A model generated the notes under the pieces. That model worked only from the letters and a program-made list of their open reading frames with translations, did not search any database and was not told the DNA's origin. Position numbers and translations under genes: made by a program. A DNA stretch of 64,000 nucleotides from assembly GCF_002018875.1 (NCBI RefSeq), contig NZ_MVOL01000017.1, positions 87,676-151,675 on the forward strand, in the 5' to 3' direction. Below, piece by piece: positions 54,386-63,708 of the stretch. Position 1 is the stretch's first letter, and each line of letters opens with the position of its first letter. This DNA is from Pseudomonas sp. MF4836. GTDB lineage: Bacteria > Pseudomonadota > Gammaproteobacteria > Pseudomonadales > Pseudomonadaceae.

Positions 54386-54593
54386 CGCAGGTCTACACAC
54401 AAAAGGGGGGGATGATCAGTGTGCGAGGCTGCATCTGAGGCCTAAATGGGAAATTTCCTATGTCATCCAAGAATTTTCCGAAGCTAAACTAGGCGCAAGT
54501 ACTCCGCTGTCCGACTCGGCTAATAATGGCGTCAGCTTTTTTTCCCAATAAGACATCCCATGACCGACGTGTTTCGAGAGGTTAAACAACACC

Positions 54594-55220
54594 ATGCATA
54601 GTGTTCTGATAGTTGACGATCATCCGGTGATTCGATTCGCCGTCAGGGCTCTGTTGGAAAAAAACGGTATGCGTGTGGTGGGCGAAGCCGACAACGGTAT
54701 CGATGCAGTTCAGTTGGTACGTGAGCTGACACCGCAGGTGGTGATTCTCGATATCGGCATTCCAAAACTGGATGGTTTCAACGTTATTACCCGAATCAAG
54801 ACACTCAACGTGCGCAGCGAAATATTGATATTGACCTCGCAACCTGCCGACTCGGTGTGCCGACGCTGTATCCAGCTCGGTGCCCGTGGCTTCGTCAATA
54901 AAGAAGAAGGCATGGACAATCTGATTACCGCGATCAAGGCGGTGGACAGCGGGTATACCTTCTTTCCTCCACTGGCCTCGGACACGGTCAATCCGGCGGA
55001 GCAACTCACCGAACTGATGCAGATTCAATCCCTGACTGATCGCGAGTTGACGGTCTTGCAGCACTTGGCCCAGGGCTACTCGAACAAGCAGATCAGCGAA
55101 ATGCTGTTCCTCAGCAACAAGACCATCAGTACCTACAAGACCCGTCTGCTGCAGAAACTGAATGCCACGTCCCTGGTGGACCTGGCCGAGTTCGCCAAAC
55201 GCAATGCCTTGACGGCTTGA
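54594..55220 (+). CDS. rocA1: RocA1-like NarL/BvgA-family response regulator
   Basis: A 208-residue response regulator. Receiver with Asp53 in VVILDIGIP, Asp8/Asp9 at the N-terminus, and the conserved Lys in RGFVNKEEG; the C-terminal LuxR helix-turn-helix (about 145-205) includes LTDRELTVLQHLAQGYSNKQI. Divergent from rocR, as in the roc1 locus. In P. aeruginosa RocA1 drives fimbrial cup genes; targets here are unknown. With RocS1 disrupted it would have to be phosphorylated by another sensor or stay inactive. Confidence 0.86.
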   Translation: MHSVLIVDDHPVIRFAVRALLEKNGMRVVGEADNGIDAVQLVRELTPQVVILDIGIPKLDGFNVITRIKTLNVRSEILILTSQPADSVCRRCIQLGARGFVNKEEGMDNLITAIKAVDSGYTFFPPLASDTVNPAEQLTELMQIQSLTDRELTVLQHLAQGYSNKQISEMLFLSNKTISTYKTRLLQKLNATSLVDLAEFAKRNALTA

Positions 55221-55311
55221 AATGACCAGCATCTGCATAGGGTTGGTGCCGCCCTGCCCTGAAGCATCGTTGCACGAATGGAAACACTGAATTGCGCAGC
55301 CTGTAATTGAT

Positions 55312-55344
55312 AGCCCCCTAACGAAAGGCGCATGCTAGGGGGCT
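55312..55344. terminator. Stem-loop downstream of rocA1
   Basis: A perfect 9-bp inverted repeat AGCCCCCTA/TAGGGGGCT with a 15-nt loop. No T-run follows, so it may be a factor-dependent end or a regulatory hairpin ahead of mexE. Confidence 0.5.
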
Positions 55345-55359
55345 CGCATGGGGCTCTCT

Positions 55360-55383
55360 ATCATTCCCGATGATAGTTACCTT
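55360..55383 (+). promoter_or_regulatory. Putative MexT-binding (nod-box-like) site
   Basis: ATCA-N5-GATGAT-N4-ACCTT, 76 bp ahead of the mexE start. It keeps the spacing of the MexT consensus as I recall it (ATCA-N5-GTCGAT-N4-ACYAT), with three mismatches. No mexT-like gene is linked in this window. Confidence 0.5.
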
Positions 55384-55458
55384 CGCTTCATTCGATTCGT
55401 GCGATACCAGCCTGCCGCTCATCATCCGCCCATCTTAAATTACCTTGGCGGATGAACC

Positions 55459-56715
55459 ATGGACCAGTCACTCAAACTCTTGCGCTATCCACTCGCGGCC
55501 CTGGCCGTGCTGGTGATGAGTGCTTGCGGTAAAGCCCCGGAAACCGCCGCCAGCATGCCCGCTGCCAAAGTCAGCGTGGCCAAGGTGCTGGAACAGCCGG
55601 TCAATGAATGGGACGAATTCACCGGGCGCCTCGAAGCCCCGGAAACCGTTGAAATCCGCCCACGGGTTTCCGGCCAGATCGATCAAGTGGCCTTCACCGA
55701 AGGCGCCCTGGTGAAAAAGGGCGATTTGTTGTTCCAGATCGATCCACGTCCATTCCAGGCTGAGGTACGCCGTCTGGAGGCCCTGGTCGCCCAAGGCCGT
55801 GCCAACGCCACCCGCAGTGAAAACGAAGCCCAGCGCGGCGAACGCCTGCGCGCCAGCAACGCCATCTCCGCCGAATTGGCCGACTCGCGCACCAGCGCCT
55901 CCCAGGAAGCCCGGGCTGCTGTCGGCGCGATCCAGGCGCAACTGGATCTGGCCAAGCTGAACCTGAGCTTCACCCGCGTGACCTCGCCTATCAGCGGTCG
56001 CGTCAGCCGCGCGGAAATCACCGCCGGCAACCTGGTCACCGCCGATACCACTGCGCTGACCAGTGTGGTCTCCACCGACAAGGTCTACGCCTACTTCGAT
56101 GCCGATGAGCGCGTGTTCCTCAAGTACACCCAGCTCGCACGCCAGGGTCAGCGCGGTGCAACCACCCCGGTGTACCTGGGCCTGTCCAACGAAGACGGCA
56201 ACCCGCACCTGGGCCAGATGAACTTCGTCGACAACCAGGTCAACCCGAAAACCGGCACCATCCGCGGCCGGGCCGTGTTCGACAACAGCGACGGCACCTA
56301 CACCCCGGGCCTCTATGCACGCCTGAAACTGGTGGGCAGCGGCACCTACTCCGCCGTGCTGATCAACGACGAAGCGGTGGGCACCGACCTGGGCAAGAAG
56401 TTCGTTCTGGTGATGGATGGCGACAACAAGTCCGCCTACCGCGCCGTCGAGCTGGGGCCGAAGATCGAAGGCCTGCGCATCGTGCGCAGCGGCCTGAACA
56501 AGGACGACACCATCATCGTCAAGGGCTTGCAGCGGGTGCGTCCGGGTTCGCCGGTCACGCCTGAAGTGATTCCTATGGCCACCAAGGAAACCCTCGCCGC
56601 TCTGGCGCAACAACGACAAGCACTGGAAGCCAGCAACCTGCCCCAAGTCACGCCCGCCAAAAGCGCGCCTGGCTCGGCAGTGAAACTGGCCAGCGCTGCG
56701 ACTCCACGCGGTTAA
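55459..56715 (+). CDS. mexE: MexE: RND efflux periplasmic adaptor
   Basis: A 418-residue membrane fusion protein. A lipobox places the lipidated Cys at residue 23 (LVMSACGK). The hairpin, lipoyl (VEIRPRVSGQIDQVAFTEGALVKKGDLLFQID) and beta-barrel (LTSVVSTDKVYAYFDADERVFL) regions follow in the usual order. It joins the MexF pump to OprN across the periplasm. First gene of the mexEF-oprN operon, 15 nt ahead of mexF. The pump exports chloramphenicol, quinolones and quorum-sensing precursors in P. aeruginosa. Confidence 0.92.
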   Translation: MDQSLKLLRYPLAALAVLVMSACGKAPETAASMPAAKVSVAKVLEQPVNEWDEFTGRLEAPETVEIRPRVSGQIDQVAFTEGALVKKGDLLFQIDPRPFQAEVRRLEALVAQGRANATRSENEAQRGERLRASNAISAELADSRTSASQEARAAVGAIQAQLDLAKLNLSFTRVTSPISGRVSRAEITAGNLVTADTTALTSVVSTDKVYAYFDADERVFLKYTQLARQGQRGATTPVYLGLSNEDGNPHLGQMNFVDNQVNPKTGTIRGRAVFDNSDGTYTPGLYARLKLVGSGTYSAVLINDEAVGTDLGKKFVLVMDGDNKSAYRAVELGPKIEGLRIVRSGLNKDDTIIVKGLQRVRPGSPVTPEVIPMATKETLAALAQQRQALEASNLPQVTPAKSAPGSAVKLASAATPRG

Positions 56716-56730
56716 GGGACGACAACTCCG

Positions 56731-59700
56731 ATGAATTTTTCCCAATTCTTCATTTCACGGCCGATCTTCGCTGCGGTGCTTTCGCTGCTGATCCTGATCG
56801 CCGGCGCGATCTCGCTGTTCCAGTTGCCGATCAGCGAATACCCGGAAGTGGTGCCGCCGACCGTGGTGGTACGCGCCAACTTCCCGGGGGCCAACCCCAA
56901 GGTCATCGGTGAAACCGTGGCAGCTCCCCTGGAGCAGGCCATCACCGGCGTCGAGAACATGCTCTACATGTCCTCGCAGTCGACCGCCGACGGCAAAATC
57001 ACCCTGACCATCACCTTCGCCCTGGGCACCGACCTGGACAACGCGCAGGTGCAGGTGCAAAACCGCGTGACCCGCACCGAGCCCAAGCTGCCCGAAGAAG
57101 TGACGCGTATCGGTATCACCGTCGACAAGGCTTCGCCCGACCTGACCATGGTTGTGCACTTGACCTCGCCGGACAAACGCTACGACATGCTCTACCTGTC
57201 CAACTACGCCCTGCTCAATATCAAGGACGAGCTGGCGCGCCTGGGCGGTGTCGGTGACGTGCAACTGTTCGGCATGGGCGACTACTCACTGCGGGTCTGG
57301 CTCGATCCGAACAAGACCGCTTCACGCAACCTGACCGCGACCGACGTGGTAACCGCCATTCGCGAGCAGAACCGCCAGGTCGCCGCCGGTGCCCTGGGTG
57401 CGCCGCCCGCCCCCAACGCCACCAGCTTCCAGCTGTCGGTCAACACCCAGGGGCGCCTGGTTTCCGAGGAAGAGTTCGAGAACATCATCATCCGCTCCGG
57501 CGACAACGGTGAAATCACTCGACTCAAGGACATTGCACGGGTCGAGCTCGGCTCCAGCCAATATGCCCTGCGCTCCCTGCTGAACAATCAGCCGGCGGTG
57601 GCGATCCCGATCTTCCAGCGCCCAGGCTCGAACGCGATCCAGATCTCCAATGAAGTTCGGGACAAGATGGCCGAGCTGAAGAAGAACTTCCCCGAAGGCA
57701 TGGACTTCAGCATCGTTTATGACCCGACGATCTTCGTTCGTGGCTCGATCGAGGCGGTGGTGCATACCCTGTTCGAAGCACTAATTCTTGTGGTGCTGGT
57801 GGTGATCCTGTTCCTGCAGACCTGGCGCGCCTCGATCATTCCCCTGGTGGCGGTACCGGTCTCGCTGATCGGCACCTTCGCCGTGATGCACCTGTTCGGT
57901 TTCTCGCTCAACGCCCTGTCACTGTTCGGCCTGGTACTGGCCATCGGGATCGTGGTGGACGACGCCATCGTGGTGGTGGAGAACGTCGAACGTAACATCG
58001 GACTCGGCTTGAACCCGGTGGACGCCACCAAGCGCGCCATGCGTGAAGTCACCGGCCCGATCATCGCCACGGCCCTGGTGCTGTGTGCGGTGTTTATCCC
58101 GGCGGCATTTATTTCCGGGCTGACCGGGCAGTTCTACAAACAGTTCGCCTTGACCATCGCCATCTCGACCGTGATCTCGGCCTTCAACTCCTTGACCCTG
58201 TCGCCGGCCCTGGCAGCGGTGTTGCTGAAAAGCCACGACGCGCCCAAGGACCGTTTCTCCAAGGTGCTGGACAAGATTTTCGGTGGCTGGCTGTTCCGTC
58301 CCTTCAACCGTTTCTTCGACCGCGCCAGCCATGGCTACGTCGGCACCGTGGGCCGGGTCATCCGCAGCAGCGGCATCGCCCTGTTGCTCTACGCCGGGTT
58401 GATGGTCCTGACCTTCTTCGGTTTCTCCAGCACCCCGACCGGCTTCGTACCCGGCCAGGACAAGCAATACCTGGTGGCCTTCGCACAACTGCCGGATGCG
58501 GCGAGCCTGGACCGTACCGAGGAAGTGATCAAACGCATGTCCGACCTGGCGCTGAAACAGCCTGGGGTCGAGGCGGCCGTGGCCTTCCCTGGCCTGTCGA
58601 TCAACGGTTTCACCAACAGCACCAACGCCGGCATCGTATTCGTCACCCTCAAGCCGTTTGACGAGCGCAAGGACCCGAGCCAGTCGGCCGGCGCCATTGC
58701 CGGTGCCTTGAACGGCCAGTTCGCCGGGATTGAAGAAGCCTACATGGCGATCTTCCCGCCGCCGCCGGTACAGGGCCTGGGCACCATCGGTGGGTTCCGC
58801 CTGCAGATCGAGGACCGGGGCAACCTGGGCTATGACGAGCTGTACAAGGAAACCATGAACATCATCAACAAGAGCCACAACGTGCCGGAACTGGCCGGGT
58901 TGTTCACCAGCTACACGGTGAACGTGCCCCAGGTCGATGCCGCCATCGACCGGGAAAAAGCCAAGACCCACGGCGTCGCCGTCAGTGACATCTTCGACAC
59001 CCTGCAGATCTACCTGGGTTCGCTGTATGCCAACGACTTCAACCGCTTTGGCCGCACCTACCAGGTCAACGTCCAGGCCGAGCAGCAGTTCCGCCTCGAA
59101 CCGGACCAGATCGGCCAGCTCAAGGTGCGCAACAACAAAGGCGAGATGATCCCCCTGGCGACCTTTATCAAGGTCAGCGACACCTCGGGCCCGGACCGCG
59201 TGATGCACTACAACGGCTTTATCACCGCTGAAATCAACGGTGCGGCGGCCCCAGGCTACAGCTCCGGCCAGGCCGAAAAAGCCATCGAGAAACTGCTCAA
59301 GGAAGAACTGCCCAACGGCATGACCTACGAGTGGACCGACCTGACCTACCAGCAGATCCTCTCGGGCAACACCGCGCTGTTTGTGTTCCCGCTCTGTGTA
59401 TTGCTGGCGTTCCTGGTGCTCGCCGCCCAGTACGAAAGCTGGAGCCTGCCACTGGCGGTGATCCTGATCGTGCCGATGACCCTGCTTTCGGCCATTACCG
59501 GGGTGATCCTGTCGGGGGGTGACAACAACATCTTCACCCAGATCGGCTTGATCGTACTGGTGGGCCTGGCGTGCAAGAACGCGATTCTGATCGTCGAGTT
59601 CGCCAAGGATAAGCAAGAGGAAGGCCTGGACCCGCTGGCTGCGGTGCTGGAAGCCTGCCGTCTGCGTCTGCGGCCGATCCTGATGACCTCGTTCGCCTTC

Positions 59701-59910
59701 ATCATGGGTGTGGTGCCCCTGGTGTTCTCCAGCGGTGCCGGCGCGGAAATGCGTCACGCCATGGGTGTCGCGGTGTTCTCCGGGATGCTCGGGGTGACCT
59801 TCTTCGGCCTGCTGCTGACGCCGGTGTTCTACGTCCTGATCCGCAACTATGTGGAGCGCAGCGAGGCCCGCAAAGCCGCCCGCGCCCTGAAACTGGAGGC
59901 GCAACAATGA
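56731..59910 (+). CDS. mexF: MexF: RND efflux inner-membrane pump
   Basis: A 1059-residue hydrophobe/amphiphile efflux RND protein. It opens FSQFFISRPIFAAVLSLL, with 12 TM helices and two large periplasmic loops. TM4 contains the proton-relay pair in GIVVDDAIVVVENVER, and TM10 has the Lys in GLACKNAILIVEFAKD. Length is full. Ends in a 4-base overlap (ATGA) with oprN, so pump and outer-membrane channel are coupled in translation. Confidence 0.94.
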   Translation: MNFSQFFISRPIFAAVLSLLILIAGAISLFQLPISEYPEVVPPTVVVRANFPGANPKVIGETVAAPLEQAITGVENMLYMSSQSTADGKITLTITFALGTDLDNAQVQVQNRVTRTEPKLPEEVTRIGITVDKASPDLTMVVHLTSPDKRYDMLYLSNYALLNIKDELARLGGVGDVQLFGMGDYSLRVWLDPNKTASRNLTATDVVTAIREQNRQVAAGALGAPPAPNATSFQLSVNTQGRLVSEEEFENIIIRSGDNGEITRLKDIARVELGSSQYALRSLLNNQPAVAIPIFQRPGSNAIQISNEVRDKMAELKKNFPEGMDFSIVYDPTIFVRGSIEAVVHTLFEALILVVLVVILFLQTWRASIIPLVAVPVSLIGTFAVMHLFGFSLNALSLFGLVLAIGIVVDDAIVVVENVERNIGLGLNPVDATKRAMREVTGPIIATALVLCAVFIPAAFISGLTGQFYKQFALTIAISTVISAFNSLTLSPALAAVLLKSHDAPKDRFSKVLDKIFGGWLFRPFNRFFDRASHGYVGTVGRVIRSSGIALLLYAGLMVLTFFGFSSTPTGFVPGQDKQYLVAFAQLPDAASLDRTEEVIKRMSDLALKQPGVEAAVAFPGLSINGFTNSTNAGIVFVTLKPFDERKDPSQSAGAIAGALNGQFAGIEEAYMAIFPPPPVQGLGTIGGFRLQIEDRGNLGYDELYKETMNIINKSHNVPELAGLFTSYTVNVPQVDAAIDREKAKTHGVAVSDIFDTLQIYLGSLYANDFNRFGRTYQVNVQAEQQFRLEPDQIGQLKVRNNKGEMIPLATFIKVSDTSGPDRVMHYNGFITAEINGAAAPGYSSGQAEKAIEKLLKEELPNGMTYEWTDLTYQQILSGNTALFVFPLCVLLAFLVLAAQYESWSLPLAVILIVPMTLLSAITGVILSGGDNNIFTQIGLIVLVGLACKNAILIVEFAKDKQEEGLDPLAAVLEACRLRLRPILMTSFAFIMGVVPLVFSSGAGAEMRHAMGVAVFSGMLGVTFFGLLLTPVFYVLIRNYVERSEARKAARALKLEAQQ

Positions 59911-61328
59911 GCCTGAAAGTCTTCCTGCCAAGCCTCCTGGTACTGGCGCTGAGCGCCTGTGCCGTAGGTCCGGACTACAAGACCGAGAACCTGGAGGCGG
60001 CCCATATCACGGCCGCCACCGATGGCGCCGCCGGACAGAAGAATTTTGACCGTGCACGCTTCGAAGGTATCTGGTGGCAGCAGTTCGAGGACCCGATCCT
60101 CAACCAGCTGGTGACCCAGTCGTTGCAAGGCAACCGCGAACTGCGGGTAGCCTTTGCCCGGCTGCGTGCGGCCCGGGCGATTCGGGACGACGCCAGCAAT
60201 GACGCCATGCCGACCATCACCAGCCGTGCCAGCAGTGACCTGGCCAAGGGGCAGATCCCTGGCCAGACCACCAAGCGCGTCAACAGCGAGCGCTACGACC
60301 TGGGCCTGGACATGGCCTGGGAGCTGGACCTGTTTGGCCGCATCCAGCGCAACCTGGAAGCCAGCGACGCTGACCAGCAGGCCGCCGAGGCTGACTTGTA
60401 CCAGTTGCAAGTGACCATGATCGCCGAGCTGGTGGACGCCTACGGCCAACTGCGCGGCGCCCAGCTGCGGGAAAAAATCGCCCTGGCCAACCTGAACAAC
60501 CAGCAGGAGTCGCGCAAGATCACCGAGAGCCTGCGCGATGCCGGGGTCGGCGATCAGCTCGACGTGGTGCGCGCCGATGCGCGCCTGGCGTCGGTCGAAG
60601 CCAGCGTGCCGCAACTGCAAGCGGAACAGGTACGCCAGCGCAATCGCATTGCCACCCTGCTCGGTGAGCGCCCGGACAAGCTCACCGTGGACCTGAGCCC
60701 GGCGCAATTGCCGGCAATCGCCAAGGCGCTGCCGATCGGCGACCCGGGTGAACTGCTGCAACGCCGTCCGGATATTCTCAGCGCCGAACGCAAACTGGCA
60801 GCGGCGACGGCACGGATCGGCGTGGCCAAGGCCGACCTGTTCCCACGGGTCAGCCTCAGCGGCTTCCTCGGCTTTACGGCCGGGCGCGGTTCGCAGATCG
60901 GTTCCTCGGCCGCCAATGCCTGGGCCCTGGGCCCTAGCATTACCTGGGCTGCGTTCGACCTGGGCAGTGTGCGGGCCCGCCTGCGCGGTGCCGACGCCAA
61001 TGCCGATGGCGCCCTGGCGACCTACGAGCAGCAAGTCCTGCTGGCCCTGGAAGAGTCGGAAAACGCCTTCAGCGACTACGGCAAGCGCCAGCAACGGCTG
61101 ATCTCGCTGATTCGCCAGAGTGAATCGAGTCGCGCGGCGGCCGACCTGGCGCAGATCCGCTATCGCGAGGGCACGGTGGACTTCCTGGTCCTGCTCGACG
61201 CCCAGCGTGAACGCCTGGCCGCCGAAGACTCCCAGGCCCAGGCCGAAGTCGACCTGTATCGCGGCATCGTCGCCATCTACAAGGCCCTGGGTGGCGGCTG
61301 GCAGCCCGAGACGGTGGCCAGCAAGTAA
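59907..61328 (+). CDS. oprN: OprN: outer-membrane efflux channel lipoprotein
   Basis: A 473-residue TolC/OprM-type factor. Lipobox LSACAVGPDY with Cys18, then two repeated outer-membrane-efflux domains (for example RELRVAFARLRAARAI and RRPDILSAERKLAAATARIGVAKADLFP). It forms the trimeric outer channel for MexEF. Overlaps the mexF stop and is followed by two terminators. Confidence 0.93.
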   Translation: MSLKVFLPSLLVLALSACAVGPDYKTENLEAAHITAATDGAAGQKNFDRARFEGIWWQQFEDPILNQLVTQSLQGNRELRVAFARLRAARAIRDDASNDAMPTITSRASSDLAKGQIPGQTTKRVNSERYDLGLDMAWELDLFGRIQRNLEASDADQQAAEADLYQLQVTMIAELVDAYGQLRGAQLREKIALANLNNQQESRKITESLRDAGVGDQLDVVRADARLASVEASVPQLQAEQVRQRNRIATLLGERPDKLTVDLSPAQLPAIAKALPIGDPGELLQRRPDILSAERKLAAATARIGVAKADLFPRVSLSGFLGFTAGRGSQIGSSAANAWALGPSITWAAFDLGSVRARLRGADANADGALATYEQQVLLALEESENAFSDYGKRQQRLISLIRQSESSRAAADLAQIRYREGTVDFLVLLDAQRERLAAEDSQAQAEVDLYRGIVAIYKALGGGWQPETVASK

Positions 61329-61341
61329 CAGACAGAGCTCC

Positions 61342-61404
61342 TTTGGTTGGCCGCAACCAACCAATTTTTTGCCCCGCGCCCCATTCGGTCGCGGGGCTTT
61401 TTTT
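61342..61404 (+). terminator. Tandem terminators of mexEF-oprN
   Basis: First hairpin TTGGTTG-GCCG-CAACCAA with TTTTTT nearby; second GCCCCGC...GCGGGGC followed by seven T (61371-61404). Both follow the oprN stop. Confidence 0.88.
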
Positions 61405-61576
61405 GGCCTCGCTTTTAACGCCGATGATCTTTTGACTTATGAAGAGGTGATCATTGATAGATGATATTGATCAACCTGTCAGCCATAGCAATTGGACAAC
61501 CCACAGCTCGGGTTCTAGCCTTAACCCGCCGTGCAAGCCCTGCGGCACCGTGTCCGCCATTGGTCGTAGTCCCTCG

Positions 61577-62476
61577 ATGATTGTCCGTCCCAAGCCGAAC
61601 CTGATCGGCATCCTGTTCTCCCTCAAAGGGTCGATTGCCAAGCGGATCGCCCTGCGCAGCATTCTCGTGACGCTACTGGCATCGGTGATTGTGCTGGTGG
61701 AAACCCTGCACCCGGCGTACTTCTCCAAGGTCAATGCCACGCCCTTCACCTTGCTCGGCCTGTCACTGTCGATCTTTATGAGTTTCCGCAACAACGCCTG
61801 CTATGACCGCTGGTGGGAAGGCCGCAAACAGTTGGGCCAGTTGATCATCGAGGTGCGCTCGCTGATCCGCGAAACCCTGATCATCCAATACAGCCCGCAG
61901 CGCGACAGTCTGCTGCGCGAGCTTTGCGGTTTCGCCCACAGCCTGATCGCCCGCCTGCGCCTGGAAGACGAAGTCAGCGCGGGCCAGCCCTGGGTCAGCG
62001 AACCCCTAGACCGCAGTCACCCGAATATCACCGACAACCTGCTGCAGGGCCTGGGGCGGCGCTGCTCGGCCCTGGCCGAACAGGGCCTGATCAGCGAGTG
62101 GCGTTATACCCAGCTGGAAACACGCCTGGTGAGCCTGAGCCAGGTCCAGGCCAGTTGCGAGCGGATCAAGAGCACGCCGCTGCCCTTTCCCTACACCCTG
62201 CTGCTGCATCGCACCATTTACCTGTTCTGCATCCTGCTGCCGTTTGCCATGGCCGAACCCCTGGGCTGGCTGACGCCGATCTTTACCGCGATCGTCAGCT
62301 ACACCTTTTTCGGCCTCGACGAAATCGGTGACGATCTGGAGGATCCGTTCGGCTTTGACGAGAACGATCTGCCGTGCAACGCGATCCTGCGCACCCTCGA
62401 ACGCGAAGTCCTGGCAGCACTGGGGCAAAGCCCGCTGCCGCCGCCGCTGGAGCCGGTGGAGTACGTGTTGACCTGA
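61577..62476 (+). CDS. Bestrophin-family (YneE-like) membrane protein
   Basis: A 299-residue bestrophin homologue. The family pattern is clear: MIVRPKPNLIGILFSLKGS at the N-terminus, two early TM segments, then FRNNACYDRWWEGRKQLGQL, and the C-terminal YTFFGLDEIGDDLEDPFG. Bacterial members form pentameric ion channels. ATG 61577 matches the usual family N-terminus and length; the frame upstream to 61454 is not convincing. It stands alone between a terminator and the TPR gene. Confidence 0.88.
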   Translation: MIVRPKPNLIGILFSLKGSIAKRIALRSILVTLLASVIVLVETLHPAYFSKVNATPFTLLGLSLSIFMSFRNNACYDRWWEGRKQLGQLIIEVRSLIRETLIIQYSPQRDSLLRELCGFAHSLIARLRLEDEVSAGQPWVSEPLDRSHPNITDNLLQGLGRRCSALAEQGLISEWRYTQLETRLVSLSQVQASCERIKSTPLPFPYTLLLHRTIYLFCILLPFAMAEPLGWLTPIFTAIVSYTFFGLDEIGDDLEDPFGFDENDLPCNAILRTLEREVLAALGQSPLPPPLEPVEYVLT

Positions 62477-62552
62477 GTCCGGGTTTGACTCCAGCCGGTT
62501 CCTGACCGAAGCTTGCGCCTCTAGAAAAAGTCGCTCTGCTCCGGAATCCTGC

Positions 62553-63608
62553 ATGTCCCCTCCCCGTCGCTATCTGCTGATCAGTCTGCTTATTGTCCTG
62601 GCCCTGAGCCTGGGCTGGTTCATGCTGCGCAGCAGCCCGCCGCAAGTGCCGGAGGCGATCAAGCATGGCTATGCCAAGGCTCTGGAGCAGGCACGCAACG
62701 GCCAGGGGGGCGCGGCTCGGGTGCTTTATCAGCAATTGGCGCGCCCTGACCTGACCGATGCCCGACGCATCCGGCTGTTGAATGAGCTGCCCAACTACCC
62801 CAGCCCGCAAGCCCTGAAACTGGCCGACGCCGACCTCTACCACCCCAGCGCCGAAGTGCGCCAGGCGGCCATTCAAAGCGTGCTGGGGCTGGTGCCCAAC
62901 GGTCAGCGCAGCCTGCTGCTGGGTCCGCTGCTGGAAGACCGGGAGCAGGAGGTGCGGTTTGCCGCCGCCACCGCGTTGCTCGGGCTGTCGCCGGACGACC
63001 AGGGGCTGTATTTCGGCCCCCTGCAACAGGTGATCGACGAATACACCCAGGTCCTCAAGACCCGGGAGGACGATGTCGAAGCCCAGTACCAACTGGCGCG
63101 CCTGTACCTGCACAACGCCGACCTGGTCAAAGCCCAGCAGGCCCTTGAGCAGGCCCTGCGCCTGCAACCGGATAACCTGCAGGCCGTGGTGCTGCAAATA
63201 GAAGTGCTGGATAAACAGGGGCGCAGCGACGCTGCGCGCCAGCTGTTGGCCAAGCAGTTGCAGGCGCAGCAGGACTCGGCCTATCTGCAACACGCCCTGG
63301 GCCTGTGGCTGCTGCATCACCAACAGGGCGAATTTGCCTTGCTCGGCTTGTCGCGCGCGGTGGAGCTGGAGCCGAACAACGCGGACTACCGTTACGACCT
63401 CGCCACCACCCTGCACAGTGAGCAAGAGCTGGAAGCGGCACAGAAACAACTGGAAGAAATCGTCCAGCGCCAACCGGCCAACCGCAAGGCACGGGTGTTG
63501 CTGATCAGCTACTGGAAAGAAAGCGGCCAGTTGCAAAACGTCCAGGTGCTGCTGGCCCAACTCGAACAACAAAACCCCGACGACCCGGCACTGCAGCAAG
63601 GCCTGTAG
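62553..63608 (+). CDS. Membrane-anchored TPR/HEAT-repeat protein
   Basis: A 351-residue protein with one N-terminal TM (residues 7-25, LLISLLIVLALSLGWFML) that would leave the rest in the periplasm. Residues about 95-145 are HEAT-like (AEVRQAAIQSVLGLVPNGQR, EVRFAAATALLGL). Residues 160-345 are TPR units (VEAQYQLARLYLHNADLVKA, PNNADYRYDLATTLHSEQE). A scaffold or cell-envelope assembly role is possible; no specific partner is visible. Its stop codon TAG lies inside a REP sequence. Confidence 0.75.
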   Translation: MSPPRRYLLISLLIVLALSLGWFMLRSSPPQVPEAIKHGYAKALEQARNGQGGAARVLYQQLARPDLTDARRIRLLNELPNYPSPQALKLADADLYHPSAEVRQAAIQSVLGLVPNGQRSLLLGPLLEDREQEVRFAAATALLGLSPDDQGLYFGPLQQVIDEYTQVLKTREDDVEAQYQLARLYLHNADLVKAQQALEQALRLQPDNLQAVVLQIEVLDKQGRSDAARQLLAKQLQAQQDSAYLQHALGLWLLHHQQGEFALLGLSRAVELEPNNADYRYDLATTLHSEQELEAAQKQLEEIVQRQPANRKARVLLISYWKESGQLQNVQVLLAQLEQQNPDDPALQQGL

Positions 63609-63708
63609 CCGCTGCCGCCAGGTTGCGCTGGCCAGTCGCCCCTGCGCATGTACACCTGACACACTCCAGCGCACTGAAGGGCAAGTGCAGCCATCGGCAG
63701 CGGCTACA
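63604..63708. repeat. REP doublet (REPIN-like)
   Basis: TGTAGCCGCTGCCG (63604-63617) and its inverse CGGCAGCGGCTACA (63695-63708) bracket about 77 bases. The same 14-mer as at 3831 and 3851. The left copy overlaps the stop codon of the TPR gene. Confidence 0.8.

Noticed and set aside
57919..59931. Open frame of 670 codons on the minus strand
   Set aside because: Antisense to mexF; low-complexity Gly/Gln/His-rich translation with no domain.
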